14,476 nt of DNA, taken from the NCBI GenBank assembly GCA_900759335.1, contig CAAEUX010000087.1:1-14476 (forward strand), written 5' to 3'. The notes beneath the pieces were generated by a model. The model was given only the letters and a program-made list of their open reading frames with translations. It was not told the DNA's origin and did not search any database. This document shows, in pieces, positions 13,996 to 14,476 of the stretch. Position 1 is the first letter of the stretch; every line of letters starts with the position of its first letter. Source of the DNA: an uncultured Collinsella sp. (lineage in GTDB: Bacteria > Actinomycetota > Coriobacteriia > Coriobacteriales > Coriobacteriaceae). Made by a program: the position numbers and the translations under genes.

Positions 13996-14476
13996 CTAGT
14001 CGACCACGTGGGTCGTTGCGACCTGCTTGAGCCAAGCTGCCGACTTCTTAAGGCGACGCTTGTAGCCATCCATGAGGTCGACCTCGACAAAGCCGTAACG
14101 GTTCTTAAAGGCATTGGCCCAAGACCAGTTATCGATGACGGCCCAATAATGGTACCCGCGGCATTTGGCGCCCTCGGCGATTGCCTTGGCGACCCACTCC
14201 AGGTGCTGGCGCACAAAGTCGACGCGGTAGTCGTCCTGAATGGTCCCTTCCGCGTCACGGTTCTTGTATTCGTCCATGATGCCGATGCCGTTCTCGGATA
14301 CAAACCACTCAAGATCGGGGTAATTCTTAGCGCAGTCCATGCCAAAGTCGTAGAGACCCTGCGGGTAGATCTCCCAGCCGCGACTCTTGTTCATAACGGC
14401 GTTGGGCCACACGTACTCGTCGGCAAAGTGCGGCAGACCGTACTGGTCGATCTTGCTCGCCGGAGCCTGAACGCGC
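13996..14476 (-). CDS. GH1 6-phospho-beta-glycosidase, 3' part only (runs off the window)
   Basis: C-terminal 159 residues of a glycoside hydrolase family 1 enzyme; the open frame continues past the right edge, so the start is not seen. Family role: cytoplasmic cleavage of PTS-imported beta-glucosides such as cellobiose 6-phosphate to glucose and glucose 6-phosphate. Seen: the catalytic nucleophile Glu in VSENGIG (codon 14293-14295), and DNWSWANAFKNRYGF, where Ser replaces the Glu of the plain beta-glucosidase FEW motif and Lys and Tyr follow. That combination marks phosphate-binding members. KKSAAWLKQV near the end is also typical. It is the first visible gene of the PTS operon. 6-Phospho-beta-galactosidase is the main alternative. 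Confidence 0.93.
   Translation of the reverse strand, partial: RVQAPASKIDQYGLPHFADEYVWPNAVMNKSRGWEIYPQGLYDFGMDCAKNYPDLEWFVSENGIGIMDEYKNRDAEGTIQDDYRVDFVRQHLEWVAKAIAEGAKCRGYHYWAVIDNWSWANAFKNRYGFVEVDLMDGYKRRLKKSAAWLKQVATTHVVD

Overview
The window is high-GC bacterial chromosome and looks like a Coriobacteriia-type actinobacterium, probably Collinsella or a close relative. The basis is the gene complement (archaeal-like topoisomerase I, a TatB/TatC pair next to HypA/HypB, a cellobiose-type PTS with a ROK kinase), the many long antisense shadow ORFs expected at this GC content, and the style of the intergenic palindromes. This is recognition from memory, not a database result. Thirteen of the fourteen genes lie on the minus strand, so the window is best read from right to left.

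Right end (14476 to 11725): a beta-glucoside utilisation operon. It holds the 3' part of a GH1 6-phospho-beta-glycosidase, then PTS EIIC, EIIB and EIIA of the lactose/cellobiose family, closed by a strong intrinsic terminator. Next come a ROK-family glucokinase-like gene (11485 to 10532), a family II manganese pyrophosphatase (10410 to 9487, with its own terminator) and an NhaA Na+/H+ antiporter (9219 to 7861). A terminator-like hairpin sits in the nhaA leader. The kinase could recover the free glucose released by the phospho-glycosidase, completing the route from imported disaccharide to glucose 6-phosphate.

Centre (7860 to 7124): a 332-bp gene-free stretch with three stem-loops, and the only plus-strand gene, an 84-residue unrecognised ORF, divergent from an aspartate-type aminotransferase.

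Left half (7123 to 38): the aminotransferase, a STAS-domain anti-sigma-factor antagonist, and then tatB-like, tatC, hypA, hypB and topA in line. tatB and tatC overlap by one base and hypA starts six bases after tatC, so Tat export and nickel insertion for hydrogenase are probably co-expressed. A 126-bp inverted-repeat element lies between hypA and hypB. topA starts at TTG, carries an archaeal-like active-site motif, two copies of a zinc-ribbon pair and a Lys/Ala/Thr-rich tail.

I see no CRISPR array, tRNA, rRNA, transposase, phage gene or defence locus. No clearly new multi-gene system is evident. The observations most worth checking are the palindromic elements (3396-3521, 11530-11587), the nhaA leader, the crowded non-coding region 7529-7860, the topA tail architecture and the small ORF at 7274.
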